Positions 22,763-35,187 of a stretch of 64,000 nucleotides of DNA are shown piece by piece. Below the pieces are notes generated by a model that did no database searches, was not told the DNA's origin, and saw nothing but the letters and a program-made list of their open reading frames with translations. The first letter of the stretch is position 1; every line of letters begins with the position of its first letter. The position numbers were made by a program, and so were the translations under genes. This DNA is from Amborella trichopoda (taxonomy: Eukaryota; Streptophyta; Magnoliopsida; Amborellales; Amborellaceae), in assembly GCF_000471905.2 (NCBI RefSeq), contig NW_006499810.1:3915589-3979588 (forward strand), written 5' to 3'.

Positions 22763-23696
22763 ACACTACCCTTTTGTCGGATTGTTTTCATTTGGCTTGT
22801 CTCTCCTCTCCTTTTCTGTATTGCACTCATATGGCTTCTGGCTTCCTTAACCCATTCATCTGGATCGGGGATTTTCTCATCCCCACATTCGCGAGCTTTC
22901 CCTGAGAATAAGTTCCTCGAACTTCGTTCTCAACTTTCCCTCTAAGTAATGACCTAGTGTCTAGAGTCTAGGTCTCGACCTAGATAGGTGTGAGAAGGGA
23001 ATTAAAGGTCCCTAACTCCCCATCTCCGAGCTCTTGTGGAACCCCCACCACAACTCATAGCATGCACCCCGTCACCAGCAAGTCACTTGCTGGTCGTATT
23101 GCTGAGGTATGACGAAAGGCTACCGAATCCCTTTTTGTAAAACGCAAGAAAGTTGTTGTTGCTCTTATGGGTTGCCACAAGGCTACCCCCCACATTCTTG
23201 CACTACCTCGGGTCTCTATGCTTAGAGGTGGAGACCTAGAGCTTCCACCTCACGCACGCAACCTAAGGATTGTGGGTCATCCACTTGAGCCTCACCTCGG
23301 GGAAACCCTTGTGTTACCTCGAGTAAGTGTCCAGGGTTAGGCCTCCTTGGACCGAAAACTGTACGCATGTATGTGCATCCCACCACTTGGGGCAACATCG
23401 TTGTTGCGCCAACCTGATTACACGGGATACACCCCTCGTCCTCCCTCTAAGCACACAATTACTTACCCTATAAGGGGCAGGCTTCCACTTATTCACTTAT
23501 AGACACCTGCTCGTACTTCTCAGCCTACTAAAGCCAGACCACTTGTTTGAGCCTGGGTCGAATCCCAAGTCACCCGTGACCCTTCTTCAAGAGGTGCACA
23601 CGCGCCACCTTCATAGATCACCTCTCGCTCCCGACTCAGTCACCGTCGAGATTCGGTCCCTTTTCCCTCCGCCCTTTCTCTTCCCGATGGATACCT
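22763..23696 (+). other. Leader region of A
   Basis: This is a non-coding stretch of about 930 bp between the primer site and gag, with no repeat structure. It aligns in reverse complement with about 50,340-50,940 of B (shared text such as TCTATGCTTAGAGG and AAGAGTACCAT). Confidence 0.65.
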
Positions 23697-25750
23697 CAAG
23701 CCCTGGTACTCGAAAACCTTCCCCAAGAGTACCATTTTGAGCCAGCCCCATCAGCTCGAACATATGTCTAGAGCTCATAAGAGAGATCGGGGCAAAGACC
23801 CAATGGGAGATCTAATCCTTCATCCTCTCCGACCTAGGTTGGCCCTAGTCCTTGGCCCACACCCATTGCTTCATTTGATGAAGATGGCTCTTTCTTGTGC
23901 AAGGAAAGCCAGCCAGCCGTAGTCTCGATCGCAGTTTTGGCATGAGGTCCATCAAAGCCTCAAAGCCAAGCGCGACAGAGGAACCTAACGACAACCAAGA
24001 CGAGCGCATGGACAGGTTCGAACACATAAAGCTTGTCATGATGGAGAAGATTGACCGCATGGAAAACATGCGATCCATAGCTAATTCGCCCCACTATGAG
24101 GCAAATTCCCATCCCCCGGTAGACGTAGCTCCGAAGCAGGCTTCCCCGTTGGCATCGCAAGACAGCTCTGCTCCTCGAATGTTTTCACAGGCAAACATCG
24201 ATGTCATGGTAACCCACAGCTTAAAGAACAGGCAGATCCCCGAAATGCAGGGTACAAGACTACCAAAAGTCGTACCCCTCTTACATTGATCAGGTTTCGT
24301 TTCCCTCGGATTACTAAAAGGGGAAGCTTCCGTTGTTCAATGGTACAACATCCCCACATCAACATATTGCACAGTTCCAAGCGACATGTCCAAAGACAGC
24401 AACTAATGGAAGACTCCTCCTTTGTCAGTTCGTTGAAACTCTTGATGGCCTGGCCTTTCAGTGGTATGCTCGGATTCCCCAAATTCAGTACATACTTGGG
24501 AGGAAATGGAGCGACTATTCTACCAGTGCTTCTATGAGGTCGAGAGAGAGGTCCAAACCATCGAGCTTCTCACCTTGACCCAAGAGCTAGAAGAGCCCGT
24601 GGAACAGTTCATAGAAAGATGGAGATATTTGGCTGCTTACTATTCCAAATCCATGGCTGAGAAGGAAGAAGTCCAGACTTGTATACGAAATATGCGACCC
24701 GAGATTTCCCTACATGTTGAGTTCTCTAATACAACCTCCATGTCAGAGCTGATCTCTAAGTCAACTCGCACAGAGAGCCTGTCGTGCCACCATGGTGGGT
24801 CACGTCAACAGTCTTCGAGCTCAAAAAACAACAGGGGCAATGGTAGTTCTCGGACCAATGCCCGGATCAATCAATAAAAAGGGGTAATCAGTGTCGCCGT
24901 CATCATTAGTGATCCGAAGAAGGCTGCCTCTCAAACTTTGGACCTCTCTAAAGGGGTATGCACAGCAAAGACACAGACAACGCCTCAGGGAGGCAAGCAA
25001 CAGCAGTCATACAACCGGGTACTCCCCCTACGAACCTTAATCGAGACGATTATTGGGCCAAGCATAAGAAGAAGGTCTATCCTTTCGAAAAGGAATGGGT
25101 TCCCACACAACTCCGCTTATTACTGGAGTAGAATATGATTGAGCTACATGAGGCCAAGTTTCCAAATCGCGTTGGACTCAACACCCATGCAAAGTACTGT
25201 ATTTATCATCAGAGAATAAGCCACCCCACAAAGGAATTCTACACACTCAAAGACTTCATCGAGGCTCTGATCCAGAAGGGCCAGATACAGCTCGAAAAAC
25301 TTAAAAAGGCATTCGAGGCAGCTGAAGCCTCCCACGTGGTGACAGTACAAGAAGAACATGAAGGACTGTGCTCTTCTGATGAGCTGTCATCAAATCTCCT
25401 TCAAACTTTGTTCAATATGATATTCCAACAAGGACTCTTCACACCAAAGAAGGCGAGGCAGCCCACGCGCCTCGCTTAGGGAACTGAGAATCACTGGTGC
25501 TTGTACCATCAGATATGGGGCCACAAGTTGAACGAATGCTATGGGTTCGAAGCTGTGGTTACGAAGAAAGTGCAGAGAGGTCACATTGCTTATGTCGTTG
25601 CTAAAGAACACCCCCAAGATACTATTTCCATCTAGGAGGACATCTCAGCACAGGTCTCCCATGATGATACTTCTGATCTCGACTTACCAGCCATAGAGAG
25701 TCTATCACGGGTGGAGCAGACTTAAAAGCACCCCCTAATGGTCTAAGCAG
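23697..25750 (+). pseudogene. A gag remnant
   Basis: The probable start is MDTSSPGTRKP at 23,697. Recognisable parts are an acidic middle (NDNQDERMDRFEHIK), the gag core near 24,500-24,750 (FYEVEREVQTIELLTLTQEL, then EQFIERWRYLAAYYSK) and a knuckle-like KYCIYHQRISHPTKEFYTLK near 25,190. B shows the same parts on the minus strand at 48,260-49,691. Gag would build the cytoplasmic particle. The frame is broken at several points. Confidence 0.75.
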
Positions 25751-26987
25751 GGGAAAAACCCAAAAGACCCCCTGTACACGTCCAATTCCGGTGTTGACAT
25801 AAAAAGCTGCCCAAATCGATCCGATCAGAGGAATCACCTTAAAGGTCCCTCACATACTAAGCCCTCTCCTTCTTCTTCCTCTTCTTCTTCTTCTCCCTCT
25901 TCCTCTTTTATGTCTTCTGTAGGTACAACTCGGGAATGCCCAAACTTCAAGGCCCTTGACAGAGAACTCGAGGGAACCAATATAAGCAGGTCGCCTCGAA
26001 AGACACTAGCCCATGCGGCCAGATTCTTAACAGTTGCTGACGCAGTGGCGGCCTGGCCCAAAGCTGAGCCATCTTCTTCGACAAAGAGGTGCAAGAAGAG
26101 AAAGCCAAAGAAACCCCAGTGGCCCCCTGAGCCCAACTTTGAGCTGAGACTGAGAGAATCAAGAGGACAGAGCTTCTATTCTCAGGAAGCCAGTCATATG
26201 GTGCAGATCTTGGAAGCATCACCCAGCATGGGGCAGATGAGCCCGAGATCAAGGAAAACGCTGCAACCTCCACCTCAGAATCCAAAAGTCTTGAAGTTTC
26301 CTGGTCCACCACTCCTTCCTTGCCAAAATACCCCAAACAATCCAGCCATCCTCAAGTTCCCTGGGATGCCTCTGGTCCCATACACGTAACGACCTCCTAA
26401 GCCTCAACCTCAAACCTCCATTCCACTAAAACAAACTCTTCCGGCCCAATCCACCCAAACGTCCCAAGCCATGCTGACTGAACAGAAAAGTCAGCCAGCA
26501 ACCCAAAACAAACCTCCTTCATCTAAACCTGACTCGCAACCTAACATAATACTTAAACCCATGGTGGATATCAGAGAATAGTGAGAAGGTCCTCATGAGG
26601 CACTGACTGTCTGCAAAATTACCGATTCGCAACCATCTCGGGTACCTCAAAATGAAATCCCTCGACCGAATACATCGACTAAGCTCGAAGTTGACCCTTT
26701 CATTGATAAACAAGACGAGGATGCAAGATCCATCTTTCATAGCAAAGCTTAGCTAGAAGAAGAAATGTCAGGAGTATGGGTGTCTTCACTAGAGGTTAAC
26801 GAGAAGCCCTCTGAAGTCAATGATGAGGAGTTGTAGGATTTCCCAGAAGAATGGGAAGAAGGCGGTCAAGCCACAGCCAATGAACTCGAAGAGATAAATC
26901 TAGGGGATGAAGCTGACCCCAGGCCCACTTTCACTTACTGCATTCTTGCGAGAAAACCGAGATGCCTTTACTTGACATTACCATGAG
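25751..26987 (+). other. Gag-RT spacer of A
   Basis: In the place where protease would be expected, I see a serine-rich start near 25,870 and a lysine/proline-rich piece (KRCKKRKPKKPQWPPEPNFE), then EEGGQ-type acidic text near 26,850. No protease active-site motif is recognisable. It is probably a diverged pro/linker region. Confidence 0.4.
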
Positions 26988-27734
26988 ATGCCTAGTTTAG
27001 ATCCTCAAGTCGCAGTCCATCGTCTCGGCCTAGATCCATCCACCACGCCTGTCAAGCAGAAATCAAGGAGGTTCAGGCCTGATCTCGAAATGCACATCGA
27101 TTCTGAGGTGACCAAACCCAGGCATGCAGGCTTCATTCATGAAGTCAAGTACCAAAAGTCGCTAACGAATGTTGTACCAGTCAAGAAGAAAAATGGCCAA
27201 ATTAGGGTTTGCATAGATTTCTGTGCCCTGAATGCCGCTTGCCCGAAGGATGACTTCTCCTTACCATTTACAGAGACGCTCATTGACTCCACAACTCACT
27301 GTCAGATCTTATCCTTCATGGGTGGATACTCCGAGTACAATTAGATACAGATGACGTCAAAAGATGAGGAAGCCACTGGATTCTTCACTCCAAAAGGGGT
27401 CTTCTGCTACACGATGATGCCTTTCAAGTTGAGGAATGCTAGTGCCACATATGAGAGTGCAATGACGACCATCTTCAAAGACATGATGCACAAGGAGGTG
27501 GAATGTTACGTGGATGACTCGGTGGTGAAGTCTGAAAAGAAAGATGCTCATCTGCGAGACCTTGAAAAGGTGTTCAAACGATTACTCCTTCATCAGCTCA
27601 AGAAGAACCCACTAAAATACGCTTTTGGCGTGTGTTCAGGAAAGTTCTTGGGGTTCATTGTTAGACACCGAAGGCTGGAAATTGTGCCAATCAAGATCAA
27701 GGCAATCCAGGAAATGCGGCCATCAACTACATAG
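26988..27734 (+). pseudogene. A reverse transcriptase remnant
   Basis: Diagnostic RT text includes VVPVKKKNGQIRVCIDF, CPKDDFSLPF, TPKGVFCYTMMPFKL and the catalytic ECYVDDSVVKS. The RT lineage wording (ACPKDDFSLP, KGVFCYTVMPFGLKN-type) is that of Tat elements. The enzyme would copy element RNA to DNA in the particle. The frame is broken. Confidence 0.85.
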
Positions 27735-27839
27735 CGAGAGCTGCGATCCCTTCAAGGGCAGCTGGCTTATATGCGCAGGTTCATCTCGAATCTCTTATGT
27801 CGCTGTAAGCCTTTTACCCACCTGTTAAAGAAGGATACC

Positions 27840-28220
27840 CCATTTATCTAAGATGAAGCATGTTAGGCGGCGCTTAATGACATCAAGCAGTATTTACTCT
27901 ATCCCCTAGTGCTCTCTACACCGGTGTTGGGAAAACCTCTCATTCAATATGTGACTACGCTTGACCAGTCACTCAAGGTATTATTGGCGCAAACAAATGA
28001 TGAGGGGAAAGAGACAACGTTATACTATCTCAGCTGCAAAATGCAAGGAACTGAGAAGAATTATCCCCCTATTGAGAAGATGTGCTTGGCCTTAATCTTC
28101 ACAGTACAAAAGCTCCGTTATTACTTGCTTGGTCATGAAGTAAATATTATATCAAAAGCAAACCCTATAAAGTTTCTCATGACATGCCCATGCTTGTCGG
28201 AACGCCTTGCTAAGTGAGCA
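27840..28220 (+). pseudogene. A first RNase H remnant
   Basis: Text such as STPVLGKPLIQYVTTLDQSL, NYPPIEKMCLALIF and LRYYLLGHEVNII matches the RNase H domain directly following RT in Ty3/gypsy elements. The B copy is at 45,770-46,243. Confidence 0.78.
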
Positions 28221-28223
28221 TTA

Positions 28224-28795
28224 TTGCTAATGGAATTCAACATCACAGATTTACCACAAAAGGTTGTCAAGGGTCAAGCCCTGGCTGATTTTCTCACAGC
28301 ACATCCAATATCGGTAGAATCTCGTTTGTCAAGCGACCTCCCTGACGAAGAAGTATTCTATGCAGAACTTGCTCACGCGTGGGAGATGTACTTCGACGCA
28401 GCCTTCCAATCTGATCGAGGAGGCGCTCGAGTCGTATTCATGACTTCGAAAGGAGGGGTACTTCCTTTATCCTTCTCTCTCACCGAAGCTAGTTCCCATA
28501 ACAAGGTAGAGTATCAGGCCCTTATCATTGGGTTAGAGATAACCTACGATTTAGACTTGGAGCAACTCAATATCTATGGTGATTTTGAGTTGGTTATTCG
28601 GTAGCTTAAGGGGATCTATGACTTGAGAAAGGACACTCTTAAGCCCTATCATGATACTGTAAAATCGTATATGGCTCAATTTGATGATGTGTCCTTAAGT
28701 CATATCCCCAGGTGGTTAAACTCACAGGCTGATGCACTCGCAAAGCTCGGAGCTACCATTCAGTTATCCTCACCATGGCCCACTTCCATCTAGGT
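28224..28795 (+). pseudogene. A second (archaeal-type) RNase H remnant
   Basis: ALADFLTAHP, WEMYFDAAFQSDRGGARVVF, KVEYQALIIGLE and NSQADALAKLG form the second RNase H that distinguishes Tat/Ogre elements from other Ty3/gypsy lineages. The B copy occupies about 45,260-45,765. Confidence 0.8.
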
Positions 28796-28817
28796 AGCAA
28801 AGTGGAGACAGATTGAA

Positions 28818-29166
28818 TTGAGAACTGAAGTGGACACGGATGATGAGAAATCTCTTCATTATCAAGAATTAGATGTGCTCGATGAAAAAAGGTTAGAAGC
28901 TCAGCAGAATCTTGAACTCAACCAGGGGAGAATGAAAAGGGCCTTTGACAAGTCAATCAAAGTTCGTTCATTGGCTTGTGGGGATCTGGTTCTAGCTATC
29001 AAAAGGCCGATTGTTATGTATGAGCGGCACTAAGGGAAGTTTGAATCTAAGTGGCAGGTTCCCGTCATAGTCAAGAAAGTCTCGCCAAATGGGGCTTACA
29101 TACTGGCACATCCTGCTGGAGAGGAGGCGATGCCCCCCATCAATGGGCGATACCTAAATAAGTAAT
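28818..29166 (+). pseudogene. A integrase C-terminal remnant
   Basis: RMKRAFDKSIKVRSLACGDL is followed by KWQVPVIVKKVSPNGAYIL, the SH3-like C-terminal end of Tat integrases. The catalytic core of integrase is not recognisable in this copy. Confidence 0.65.
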
Positions 29167-31199
29167 ATCCTTGATACGCTTTCAAAAGACTAAATATGCA
29201 GCACAAAGGAAGTAAGAATAAAAAGAAGGGAAAAAAGAGGAAAAGAAAAGAAGCAAGATAGTTCAGACAAAGTTTAACTCTTTTTATTTTATTAGAAGGA
29301 ATTACAAGTCAAAAAGCCCATTATAAGGGAGGTCACATGCAGTATTGCCCTCGCATCAGAAGGAAAGAGAGTAGCTCAGCGAAGTGTTGCTCTTGCATTA
29401 GAAGAAAGGAGAACAGTTGACCCCCAGCACTGCTCTTGCTTTTGAGGAAAAAAGGACAATTACAGGATAAAAAGCGCTCTCGCATCAGTGGAAGGTAGAA
29501 GGGTTTTAGATTGAGTTTATCAGACATACAAAGTGGACTCTTCTGCCAAGGAACTGGCCGACGATGGAGAGCATGCCCTCTTCACAATGAATACCCTTCC
29601 ACAGAACAACATGGAGTTCACATTTGTGCTGGAGGACTTGACTTCTAACAGACTTCATAAGCTACGCCTTACCATTGGTCACCGCCCTTTGCCAACCCAA
29701 GTCATCGTTGTGCATGATATCGTCGCGCATGACATAGTCTTGCACAAGACTCAGCACTGTGCGTGATCATCGTCGTGCATAACTCAGCACCGTGCGCGAT
29801 AATCGTCGCGCGCAACTCATCGCCAAGCATGACCACAGTCAGGCACGACTTGCTACCGTCCATCAAGGGATCACCAAGAGGGCATGGGGGCATATTTACC
29901 ATTGTTCATGACAAGCTCCATGTGCAACCTATCGCCGCACATGGTGGCCTGCGACTGTTCAAATTCCCTGAGGCCCTTCATCTCCCCAGTGACTATCCAG
30001 CTGCTCGCGACCCTTTGGTTCATGTGACCATTTGGTTCATGTGACCCTTCGGTTCCTGTGACCTTTTGGTTCCTCTTCGGTTCATGTGACCCTTCAGTTA
30101 CTTGTGACCATACACCTCCCTGAGACCCTTTGTCTCCCCTTTTGCGGTTGTTCACTATCCCACGCCCCTTCGGCTTCTCGCCTGGAAAATATCACCCTTC
30201 ACTATAATCCAACTGCTGGACCTTCCCTCTCCTTTCCAGGTGAAAGAAAACTACCTAAAAATCCTCAAAAAAGGGGGACCCTGTTGAGTTCTCAACCCCT
30301 TTCCCTCTCTTTTTTGATGTCCTAGAACCACTACCAAAACCCAACAAACCCCATGTTTTCTTCTCCTTGGCAACAGAGACTCACCTGGCCACTAAAAACC
30401 CCTACGAGTGTTCTTCCGGAGTTTCTCGCTGCTTGCCAAACTTCCAGCAATTGCGTTCTAGCAGGAATCTCACTGGAAAGCATAGTCACAGTCAAGAAGT
30501 CTCTAAGCATTTTACCTTCTGTAAAATGATGAAAAGGGGGTTTTACCTTCTGTAAAACGGTGAAAAGCATCGTTCCCTTGAAGTGCCTCAAACAAATTGG
30601 AAATGCCAATTAGGTCCTCAAAGGCCAAACAACAATGGGCCTGCAGCCAGACCGGAAGCCCGAACACAGGTCACCGCCTCCCATGTAGTGTCGAGCATCC
30701 AGCGTCAAATGGATCAGGACCAGGTCGAGCTCAGGCCCGTAGCTCGAACACAGACCAACACTACACGCCACTAACGTCGTGTGTGAAAGTCAACCAACAC
30801 CGTGCACGGCCAACGCCGTCTGCGATGAATGTTGAGCGTCATTTGTGCAACTATCGCTTAGGTTAGTGCTACGCGTGTTACTGCCGCCCACGCTAGCACC
30901 ATGTGTGTCCAAGCCTGGCTATTGCTTTGAGTGTTTTTTCACTACCTCCAGTAGGGTTACACAGGTGCCCTAGCCTATCAATCCCCACCAGAGCTACAAG
31001 CATATCACAGCCCTTCACCCCCAGGGAGTCACAATCACCCCCTAATCCCCAATGAAGTCCGCTTCCACTTCCCATCCCTCGCCGGGCTACCATCTCCATA
31101 TGAGCCTTCTGCTTGTGTATGGCTATAACCATTTCAGCCCCTGAGAGTCGGATTGCCATCCACAGACTTATTCCCCATGGAATTTCACCTACATGACGA

Positions 31200-32070
31200 C
31201 CCACACAATGGTCTAGATGCACGACCCTAAACTGCATGGTCCAAACTATATGACCTTAAACTGTTGCAAAGATCTAGTTGCACGACTTTAAACTGCATGA
31301 TCTTAATTGCATGACTTTAAACTGCATAGCTATGGTCCAAACTACACGACCTTAAACTATAGCGGAGGTCTAGTTGCGCGACCTTAAACTGCATGGTCTT
31401 AGTTGCATGACTCTAAAACTGCACAGCCATGGTCTGTGCTGCATGAACATAAATTGCACAGCCACAGTCTAAATGCACAACCCTAAACTGCATGGTCCAA
31501 ACTATATGACCTTAAACTATAGTAGAGGTCTAGTTGCATGACCTTAAACTGCACGGCTCTAGCTGCATAACTTTAAACTTCATAGCCAGGGTCCAAGATA
31601 TAAAACCTTAAAACTGTAGTGTATGTCTTACCGGCACCACGTTAAACTACTTCGCACAGGTCTCGAAAGCAGGACTTTAAACATGCCTCCATATACGTGC
31701 ACACACCTTTTGCACGTACTACCCCCATAACCCCCCCAGTAAATCCATTCTTCTTCATCACCAACCATCATTCCCCAGTGCATCTTACCCACGCTCATAA
31801 AATAACGGTAAGCCATCCCACTATCCATACTTGCCGTCGGTGGATCACCAGTTTCTACTTTCCATCCATACACCATCCATCTTTCATAGGCAGTCTCATG
31901 TCATCTCCCCAAAGTCAGTCGAACCACCATCATACTAACTCCATGGCCTCCACAGACTGCCATATATCTCCACAATTGTCTAGCTGTATGACCTTAAACT
32001 ATAGCACACGTCCTTGCCGCATAACGTTAAAAGGCTTTGCACAGGTCCCGGAGGCATGACCTTAAACATG
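31200..32070 (+). repeat. TGCATGACCTTAAACTGCA repeat array in A
   Basis: Over a dozen degenerate units carry GACCTTAAACTGCATGG or variants. The array is interrupted around 31,690-31,975. It is the same family as the arrays in B and C, where the exact period is 35 bp. Confidence 0.82.
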
Positions 32071-32477
32071 CCCTCACAAAACAAGAATAACGGGCATGGT
32101 GTATACCTGAACAAGGGAACGCCATGAGTAAAAATGACGGATGGTCATGGCCATTAAACCATGAGTAAGAGAGTTCACGAAAATAAACCCCTGGCACGGT
32201 GAAAACCCGAAAGGGCACCGTGAGTAAAAATGGAAGAATAAGGTTGGACATAGCCTTAAGGTCGTGGGTAAAAGAGCCCCGAATAAAAGGAGGTAGGTGA
32301 AAACCATCTCTATGGCGCCACTTCCCAAGTCCAAGTGAAAAGGCACTTAGACCAAGAAATCAGGATGATGCAGTGCTCACTTCCGTAGGCAGCTTCAGTC
32401 AGCACTCCCTTCAACATAAAAAATATCGTCTAACAAGTTGAGCAGACTTAAAAAGCATTCCTCAATATCTCTCTTCG

Positions 32478-32750
32478 GAACTGGGCGAACACATAGCCCA
32501 GTCGCCATTCCTTGTTCAATGCTGGGTGAACACGTAGCCTAGTCAACATCCTCCTTCGGTATTGGGTGAACATGTAGCCCAGTCGTTATCCCTTCTTTAG
32601 TGCTACGTGAACACGTAGCCCAGTCGACATCCAACAGGTGTTGGGTGAACACATAGCCCAATCATCATCCTTCTTCGATGCTGGGTGAAAACATAGCCCA
32701 GTCACATCCTTCTTTAATGCTGGTTGAACATGTTGCGCAATCATTCTCAC
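32478..32750 (+). repeat. About 45-bp GTGAACACGTAGCCCAGTC array in A
   Basis: Seven units share the core TGGGTGAACACGTAGCCCAG. Single further units recur at about 33,245, 33,420 and 33,565, embedded in CT-rich repeats. Confidence 0.88.
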
Positions 32751-32859
32751 AAGGCCGTCACAGGTACCGTCTGACAGGGTGAGGACTTAAAATACTAATC
32801 CGTCCAAACAAACAAAATAGTCAACATGAGCATGAGGACTTCAACAGGATACCTCAAGA

Positions 32860-33600
32860 CTTTTTATCTCTCTTCCTCTTTATCTCTTTCTCTATTTCTC
32901 TATCTCTTTTTATATTTCTCAATCTCTTTCTCTTCTCTTTCTATTTCTCTATCTCTTTCTCTATTTCTCTATATCTTCCTCTATCTCTCTTTCTATTCAT
33001 CTCTCTTTCTCTCCTTATTCCTCAATCTCTTTCTCTCTCTTTCTCTATCTCCCTATCTCTTTCTTTTTTTCTCTCTATTCTATCGCTTTATTTCTCTTTC
33101 TCTATCCCTCATCTCTTTCTCTTCTTCTCTTCTTCTCGCTCTTAACATGCACGGAAGTGGCAACACTGTGCATGACTTTCTTTCTCTCTCCTTTCTACCG
33201 CTTTGATCTCTCTCTTTTCTCCGCCTTCGTCTCTTTCTCCCTTCTTCAGTGTTGGGTGAACACGTAGCCCAGTCATTCTCTTCTTCTCTTCCTCTCTCTC
33301 CTGACATGCATGGTAGTGGCAGCGTCATGCATGCCTCTCTTCCTTTCTTTCTCTCTCTTTCTCTCTCCTTTTTATCTCTTATATCTCTATCTTTTCTCCT
33401 CCTTCGTCTTTCTCCCTTCTTCAGTGCTAGGTGAAAACCTAACCCATTCATTTTCTTCTTCTCTTCCTCTCTCCTGACATGCACGGTAGTGGCAATGTCA
33501 TGTCGTGCATTCCACTCTTCCTCTCTTTTTTCTCTCTTTTCTATCACTCTCTTTTCTTCTCCTTCATCTAGGTGAACATGTAGCCCAGTAATCCCTTCTT
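32860..33600 (+). repeat. CT-rich block with about 160-bp higher-order repeat in A
   Basis: Polypyrimidine tracts are followed by three larger units (from about 33,120, 33,290 and 33,465). Each has a CATGCACGGTAGTGGCA hairpin-like motif, a CT run and one GTGAACACGTAGCCCA-type core. Confidence 0.75.
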
Positions 33601-33931
33601 TGGTCTTGGTGAACACGTTGCTGAGTCATCATTGCAAGGCCGTCAGGTACCGTCCGACAGGGTGAGGACTTAAAATACTAATCCCTCCACATCACAAAAC
33701 AGTCCACATGAGGGTGAGGACTTCAATAAGATCCCTCAAAAGTCTCTTCTCCCCCAAAGTCTCGACGAATGGACCTACAACAAATGCATTCAAACGTCTG
33801 AGCATCTTAGTTACATCTTTGCGTGGATATCTCCTCGGTGTTCACGTGGTCCTGTGGCTAGGAAGAAAAAAGTAATAAAGCAAAGGAAATTTTTCGAATT
33901 TTATCCTTCTCGCTTCTATCAAAGTACAACA

Positions 33932-33946
33932 TTTGGTGGGGCAAGC
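33932..33946 (+). other. Polypurine tract of A
   Basis: TTTGGTGGGGCAAGC directly precedes the 3' LTR. B has CGGTGGGGCATGC and C has TGATGGGGAATGT at the same place. Confidence 0.7.
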
Positions 33947-35179
33947 TATTTGAAGGCATTTTCAGCACATTAGTCCCCGAAGTAGAATAAAAAAGAAGCC
34001 GATCAATCAAGCCCTTACAGTGGAATTTTCGACAGTCTCAGAATTACCCTAGAACGGGTGAAATATTCCCAAGGACTTTGAAAGGCCACCTATCAAGTTT
34101 TGTCACAATCCGACATGTCTAAGGCAGTGCAGACAAAGAAACAATTTTAGAAAAATCAGTCTCTAACCCCCTTAAACAGACTATATAATTGGAACCCTAT
34201 TTTTGAAGCGTTAGAAAGCTATGGGACCACCGCCATTAGATTCGCCATGGTCGAAAAAAACTGTCAGTGGTGCGCCCTCCCTGCACAAGTCACTACTAAA
34301 GGGGACTGGATCTCACAGTCATGACCAGCAACTTTCAGGGCTCATATCTCCCTCGTTACGAGTCATATTGCATTCAAATTTTGCGAGCATGTTCGTCTCG
34401 TCAAGACGAGCGTTTTGATATGTGCCACGTCCCGTGACAATGTTCGATTAGTGAGAAAATCTAGAGAGAAGATGACTATTTGAGAACTATAGTTGTAGAG
34501 AATCAGCAATAACACGTCTCACTCAAGTGGCCATATCACGACGCTCGCGTACCCGATCCATACAAAACCAGTTGCATTGCGTGTGTAAGGTCCATGGCTA
34601 TGTCTGGTCTGAATGCCACCTATGATGAATGGTTAGATTTGCGTACAAGGGAATTAAAGTTGCTGCAAAATTCCAATCGCCGGAATCCAAATTCCGGCAA
34701 GAAACCCAAGATGGTAAAATCTTCGTTCGGGCATGAAATCGAGCTGTATTTGTTGCAACGTGATTGTGACCGTATGCTCAGTGCAATTCAGCAAACAAAC
34801 CAAGGAAATACATTGAGAAACATGCGCACTATCGATCAGAAGTTTTCAAGATTTGTGTAAATTTCAAGTCGCATGATCGTGGCCTAAAAACATGATCCGT
34901 GGCTCGAAGTTAATATCAAATTGATCGCCATCCCAAGCCCAATGAGAAAAAATATATATTTTGACCACCCGAGCGCTGGAGCAATCCCGAATCGGCCTAA
35001 GAAAATCACACACGTTCCATGGATGCAATAAGGGCTGTTTTGAAATTTCGTGTATTGTTGGGCTGGGGCAAAACTGTAATTTTACACCCCATTTTAGATT
35101 TTATTTTAATTCAAATAAATTGTAATTATGATCAATTAGGATAGATTTTAAGCATCCACCCATGTTTTGGGCCCAATTC

Positions 35180-35187
35180 TATAAATA
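35180..35187 (+). promoter_or_regulatory. TATA box of the A 3' LTR
   Basis: TATAAATA follows CCCATGTTTTGGGCCCAATTC, matching the 5' LTR box. Confidence 0.7.

Larger units (their letters stand above)
29167..33931 (+). other. Non-coding 3' module of A
   Basis: This is 4.7 kb without a recognisable gene. In order it holds GC-rich CGTCGTGCATGA-type repeats (29,700-29,830), unstructured sequence with TTTTACCTTCTGTAAAA near 30,520 and 30,545, a 35-bp-type array (31,200-31,690 and 31,975-32,070), a block shared with B and C around 31,690-31,975, the ATGAGTAAAA block, a 45-bp array, CT-rich repeats and the conserved pre-polypurine segment. Confidence 0.7.

Noticed and set aside
29700-29830. CRISPR-like regularly spaced repeats
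   Set aside because: The units are contiguous, degenerate tandem repeats without unique spacers, and the DNA is plant nuclear.
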